Made by a program: the position numbers and the translations under genes
Shown: positions 6,124 through 9,301 of the stretch, in pieces
How the letters are laid out: each line of letters starts with the position of its first letter
How positions within the stretch are numbered: the first letter of the stretch is position 1
Notes under the pieces: model-generated
Databases searched by the model: none
What the model saw: the letters and a program-made list of their open reading frames with translations, nothing else
Told to the model about the DNA's origin: nothing
From: Candidatus Aminicenantota bacterium
GTDB taxonomy: Bacteria; Acidobacteriota; Aminicenantia; JAMOAD01
DNA length: 9,301 nt
Assembly: GCA_027070475.1 (NCBI GenBank)
Contig: JALXDT010000216.1
Location: 6,740 to 16,040 of the forward strand
Reading direction: 5' to 3'

Positions 6124-7421
6124 GAAAAAGAAAATCAATTAAAAGTTTTTTTATTTTTATATTTATCTTACTTATTTTTTTGAGTTTAAACAATCTTTAT
6201 GCCCAAGGGAAAATTGGAATAACCATAGAAAAGGGTGTACCTGCCATAAGTGTTGCAATTCCTAAACCAGTATTTAAAACCGATGATAAAGAAATTATAA
6301 AGATGGGAAATTATATAATGGGAGTGTTTAAGTCAGATCTGGACTTTTCTCTGGTTTTTAGCAGAGTTCCTGATGGCTTCTACTCTTACATAAGACCTCT
6401 GAATCCTGATCAGATATTTTTTAAAGATTGGGAATCCATAGGAGCTAAAATACTTATTGTAACAGAGGTTTCAAAGGATGATGAGGGTGAGATTATTTAT
6501 GGAATAAAGGTTTATGATGTAAAAACTCAGAGAATGATTTTTGGAAAAGCTTTCAGAGGTAAAAAAGGTAGCGAAAGGTTAATAGCGCATAAAGTAGCAG
6601 ATCAAATGATGATAAATTTTGGAGAAAAGCCTATCTTCTCTTCAAAGATAGTATTTGTTTCATCAAGAGATGGTAATAAAGAAATATATATGATGGACTA
6701 TGATGGATACAATAAGACAAGGTTAACCTATAATAAATATATAGATATTCTTCCTTCCATTTCCCCTGACAAATCGAAAATAGCATATACCTCTTATAGA
6801 AGCGGAAGACCAGACCTTTATATTCAATATCTTTATGAAGGTAAACTGAAAAGGGTATCAAAGGGAGGTGTTAATTATGGAGGGAGATGGAGTTTTGATG
6901 GGAAATATTTTATATACACCTCTTCACGGGTTGGTAATGCTGAAATTTTTATTGCCGATGAAAATGGAGATAATCCCCAGAGAGTAACTTTTAACAGATG
7001 GGTTGATTCTTCACCGGACCTTTCTCCTTCAGGAACTGAAATTGCTTTGACCTCCGATAGAAGCGGCTCTCCACAGATTTATGTTATAAATCGGGATGGA
7101 ACAAATATCAGAAGGATAACATTTGAAGGAACCTATAATGATTCCCCTTCTTGGAGTCCTGATGGAGAATATCTTCTTTTTGTGTCAAGAATTGAAGGAA
7201 GATTTGATATTTATAAATACAATTTTAGAAACAGAGCATATACAAAGCTAACAGCAAGAGGAAGGAATGAAAACCCAAGCTGGAGTCCTGATGGAAGGCA
7301 CATTGTCTTTTCCTCTACCATAGGAGGTACTCCTCAGATTTATATAATGGACTATAGAGGATTAAGAGTAAAAAGACTTACATATAGAGGAACAAACACT
7401 ATGCCTTTCTGGTCAAAGTAA
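6120..7421 (+). CDS. tolB: TolB, periplasmic beta-propeller of the Tol system
   Basis: Soluble periplasmic Tol component that normally contacts TolA and the peptidoglycan-binding lipoprotein Pal. The 433 residues are typical. A signal peptide (1-28, KRKSIKS then a hydrophobic core, ending LYA before QGK) leads into a mature N-terminus, QGKIGITIEKGV, resembling the TolA-binding segment of E. coli TolB. An alpha/beta domain spans about 32-165. A six-bladed propeller follows (about 175-433), with repeats beginning near 176, 220, 263, 307, 350 and 394; each has a (Y/F/A)xSxR/xG core and an I-Y/F strand, and four are followed by SPDG-like turns. GGAGGA (6109-6114) lies five bases before the start, which sits in an ATGA overlap with the previous stop. 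No pal gene follows: the next gene is a glycosyltransferase only two bases beyond the stop. Confidence 0.94.
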   Translation: MRKRKSIKSFFIFIFILLIFLSLNNLYAQGKIGITIEKGVPAISVAIPKPVFKTDDKEIIKMGNYIMGVFKSDLDFSLVFSRVPDGFYSYIRPLNPDQIFFKDWESIGAKILIVTEVSKDDEGEIIYGIKVYDVKTQRMIFGKAFRGKKGSERLIAHKVADQMMINFGEKPIFSSKIVFVSSRDGNKEIYMMDYDGYNKTRLTYNKYIDILPSISPDKSKIAYTSYRSGRPDLYIQYLYEGKLKRVSKGGVNYGGRWSFDGKYFIYTSSRVGNAEIFIADENGDNPQRVTFNRWVDSSPDLSPSGTEIALTSDRSGSPQIYVINRDGTNIRRITFEGTYNDSPSWSPDGEYLLFVSRIEGRFDIYKYNFRNRAYTKLTARGRNENPSWSPDGRHIVFSSTIGGTPQIYIMDYRGLRVKRLTYRGTNTMPFWSK

Positions 7422-7423
7422 AG

Positions 7424-8188
7424 ATGGAAATAAGTTTTTGTATTATTACTCAGGATGAGGAAGAAAATATAAAGCCTCTTCTCAATAATATAAAATCTGT
7501 TGCAGATGAAATAATCATAGTTGACAGTGGTTCTAAAGATAAAACGGTTGAGATTGCTGAAAGAATGGGAGCCAAAGTTTTTTTCAATAAGTGGATTGAT
7601 TATTCCACACAAAAGAATTATGCTATATCTCAGGCTAAGAAAGATTGGGTGTTCGTGATGGATGCAGATGAAAGATTATCTGAGGTTCTTATTGATAGTA
7701 TTAAGAAACTTAAAGAAAAAAATAAAATTGATGTTCAAGGTTTTCTTATAAATAGAAAGTCTTACTATCTCGGAAAATTTATCAATCATTCAGGCTGGTA
7801 TCCGGATACAAAAGTTAGATTATTTAAAAAAGATTCGGGGAGCTTTTATGGAAAGTATGTCCACGAAGGCTTTAGGTTTAATGGTAATTCGGAAAAGTTG
7901 GAAGGAGATGTAATTCATTATTCATATAAGGATTTAAATGACCATATAGAAAGAATTAGAAAGTACTCATTTCTTTCAGCTAAAAGAATGAAAGAGGAAG
8001 GAAAATCTTTTAAATTGCATAAATTAATTTTCAATCCCTTTTTCGGATTTTTGAAACACTTTTTTTTCAAATTAGGTTTTCTTGATGGATTTCATGGTTT
8101 TATAATCGCATCTTTGACCTCTTATTATGTATTCCTAAAATACCTTTTTTTGTGGGAAATAGAAAGAAATGAGGATTCTTCACATTGA
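7424..8188 (+). CDS. Family 2 glycosyltransferase, WaaE/KdtX-like
   Basis: Probable inverting GT-A glycosyltransferase of the cytoplasmic face of the inner membrane, adding a sugar to a lipid-linked or lipopolysaccharide-core acceptor. The 254 residues start with the nucleotide-binding fold (ISFCIITQDEEENIKPLL, 3-20; IIIVDSGSKDKT, 30-41) and contain the metal/sugar-nucleotide motif MDADE (79-83, Asp80 and Asp82). The middle region (GWYPDTKVRLFKK, 124-136; VHEGF, 146-150; IHYSY, 164-168) is characteristic of the WaaE/KdtX group of core glucosyltransferases. The C-terminus (about 203-245) is hydrophobic and probably membrane-associated. The start lies two bases after the tolB stop and the gene overlaps the next by 20 bases, so it belongs to the Tol transcription unit. 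The sugar and acceptor cannot be read from the sequence. Confidence 0.88.
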   Translation: MEISFCIITQDEEENIKPLLNNIKSVADEIIIVDSGSKDKTVEIAERMGAKVFFNKWIDYSTQKNYAISQAKKDWVFVMDADERLSEVLIDSIKKLKEKNKIDVQGFLINRKSYYLGKFINHSGWYPDTKVRLFKKDSGSFYGKYVHEGFRFNGNSEKLEGDVIHYSYKDLNDHIERIRKYSFLSAKRMKEEGKSFKLHKLIFNPFFGFLKHFFFKLGFLDGFHGFIIASLTSYYVFLKYLFLWEIERNEDSSH

Positions 8189-9221
8189 TAGCGGCAAAAC
8201 ATGGCGAGGTGGACAGCGACAGATTTATTTTTTGGTTAAAGGACTAAAGGAATTAGGTGTTGAGCAGTATGCTCTGATTTCAAATAAACAATTGAAAGAT
8301 AAACTTAAAGATCTTGGGGTAGAGGTATTTTCATGGAAATACAAGTTTGAATTCCATCTTGGTTTATTTAAATATCTAAAGATTTTAAAAAAGGTAAAGC
8401 CTGATATTATACACTTTCATGATTCAAGGTCTTTATCACTTTCTCTGTTAACAAAAGAAAAAAGCGTTGCAACAAGAAGGGTTGATTTTCATTTAAAAAA
8501 TAGGTTTTCTAAAATAAAATACGAAAAAACTGATATTGTTGTAGGAGTTTCCAATAAAATTGTAGAAGTTCTAAAAGAAGATGGAATAAAAGATGTTTTG
8601 CTTATCTATGATGGGATTGATCCCGATGAACTTAAGGTTAAAAAAACTAAAGAGGAATGCAGAAAAAAGTTTGGTTTTAAAAGCGTCCCTGTCCTTGTAA
8701 ATGTTGCAGCTCTTGTTGACCATAAAGGCCACATCTTTCTTTTAAAAGCTCTTAAAATATTGAAAGATCAAGGGATAATCCCTGAAGTTCACATAGCAGG
8801 TGATGGAGAACTAAAAGAGAAGTTAATAAAATATAAGGAAGAAAATGAACTCAACAATTTGTTTTTCCACGGTTTTGTTAAAGAGATAGCTGAATTTATG
8901 TATGCCGGAGATTTTTTTATAATAACTTCACACTTAGAGGGTCTGGGGTCATCTATAATAGATGCTATGGCTCTAAAACTTCCTATTATTGCAACCAGAG
9001 CTGGAGGTATACCTGAGCTCATTGAGGGAATCTCTTTTTTAGCAAATAACAAGGATCCTTTTTCAATAGCTGAGAAGATAAAAGAAGCTATGAATAATAG
9101 GGAAAAGGCGATTGAATTTTCTGAAAAAGCCTACAATCTTTTTTTAGATCGATTTCACTATAAAAAAATGGCTAAAAGTTATAAAGATATTTACGATAGA
9201 TTGGTGAGAAATAAGCTATAG
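8169..9221 (+). CDS. Family 4 glycosyltransferase (GT-B fold)
   Basis: Probable retaining glycosyltransferase of the cell envelope. The 350 residues show two Rossmann-like halves. The N-terminal half begins RILHIDSGKTWRGGQRQ (2-18) with the glycine pair (14-15) near the acceptor/donor cleft, and IIHFHDSRS (80-88). The C-terminal half has VNVAALVDHKGH (177-188), with Lys186 as the expected phosphate contact, VHIAGDGE (207-214), and the donor-binding segment SHLEGLGSSIIDAMA (254-268) followed by ATRAGGIPELI (275-285). In that segment Glu257 is present but the second acid of the usual E-x7-E is Asp265. The conserved N-terminus shows that the start inside the previous gene is right, giving a 20-base out-of-frame overlap. 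Its stop is the last firm coding signal in the window. A role in lipopolysaccharide core or another surface glycan is inferred from the WaaE-like neighbour. Confidence 0.88.
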   Translation: MRILHIDSGKTWRGGQRQIYFLVKGLKELGVEQYALISNKQLKDKLKDLGVEVFSWKYKFEFHLGLFKYLKILKKVKPDIIHFHDSRSLSLSLLTKEKSVATRRVDFHLKNRFSKIKYEKTDIVVGVSNKIVEVLKEDGIKDVLLIYDGIDPDELKVKKTKEECRKKFGFKSVPVLVNVAALVDHKGHIFLLKALKILKDQGIIPEVHIAGDGELKEKLIKYKEENELNNLFFHGFVKEIAEFMYAGDFFIITSHLEGLGSSIIDAMALKLPIIATRAGGIPELIEGISFLANNKDPFSIAEKIKEAMNNREKAIEFSEKAYNLFLDRFHYKKMAKSYKDIYDRLVRNKL

Positions 9222-9301
9222 TTTTATAAAAATAAGTTTACTGTTTTTTTATCAAAATCAAAGGGGTAGTTTTGTTAAAAAAAAAATGAAAAAATATTTA
9301 A
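9222..9301 (+). other. AT-rich tail, possible start of a further gene
   Basis: No hairpin terminator is visible after the glycosyltransferase; the only symmetry is TTTTATAAAA at 9222-9231. AAGGGG at 9261-9266 looks like a ribosome binding site, but the TTG five bases later opens only five codons before a stop. The ATG at 9286, directly after a run of ten A residues, begins M-K-K-Y-L and runs off the window, 19 bases from AAGGGG. Whether a gene starts here, and in which frame, cannot be decided. Confidence 0.25.

Noticed and set aside
6631..6861. Minus-strand open frame over tolB
   Set aside because: It is antisense to the conserved propeller repeats with no supporting start signal.
6645..7418. 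Tandem repeats within tolB as a DNA repeat array
   Set aside because: They are degenerate protein-level propeller blades of about 43 residues, normal for TolB, and not nucleotide repeats.
7352..7612. Minus-strand open frame across the tolB/GT2 junction
   Set aside because: It spans two well-supported genes on the other strand and has no family features.
8789..9052. Minus-strand open frame over the GT4 gene
   Set aside because: It is antisense to the donor-binding motifs of the glycosyltransferase.
9222..9260. Rho-independent terminator after the GT4 gene, suggested by the T-run at 9243-9250
   Set aside because: No GC-containing hairpin precedes the T-run; the only palindrome is pure A/T.

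Overview
The window looks like chromosomal DNA from a low-GC, Gram-negative-type (diderm) bacterium. By eye it is about one third G+C, with mostly AGA/AGG arginine codons and many ATA isoleucine and AAA lysine codons. A complete tolQ-tolR-tolA/tonB-tolB set and two glycosyltransferases of the kind used for cell-surface glycans imply an outer membrane. The phylum cannot be fixed from the sequence. Coding density is very high, and I see no tRNA, rRNA, CRISPR array, insertion sequence or phage gene.

Layout: two divergent gene blocks meet at a 170-base intergenic region (4003-4172). The left block (4002 down to 25, minus strand) reads in transcription order: a divergent glucosamine-6-phosphate deaminase/isomerase-like protein, a PIG-L (LmbE) family zinc deacetylase, and a signal-peptide-bearing family 3 glycoside hydrolase resembling BglX. 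Gaps of 33 and 24 bases, a good ribosome binding site at each start and one recognisable sigma-70-like promoter ahead of the first gene suggest a single operon. The likely theme is breakdown of an amino-sugar-containing glycoside: the hydrolase acts outside the inner membrane, and the deacetylase and the isomerase/deaminase-like enzyme act in the cytoplasm. The exact substrate is unknown. The NagB-like protein has lost several residues that define the classical enzyme.

The right block (4173 to 9221, plus strand) reads tolQ, tolR, a tolA/tonB-type energy transducer, tolB, a family 2 glycosyltransferase and a family 4 glycosyltransferase. Junctions are 2-base gaps, two 4-base ATGA overlaps and one 20-base overlap, so this is almost certainly one transcription unit. 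TolQ/TolR form the proton-driven inner-membrane motor, the TolA/TonB protein carries force across the periplasm, and TolB is the periplasmic beta-propeller partner. The usual next genes, pal and ybgF/cpoB, are absent from this position, where two envelope glycosyltransferases follow instead.

Nothing here is a clearly new system. The most interesting points are the altered active site of the NagB-like protein beside its deacetylase partner, the Tol cluster without pal but joined to glycosyltransferases, and the almost purely basic linker of the TolA/TonB protein.
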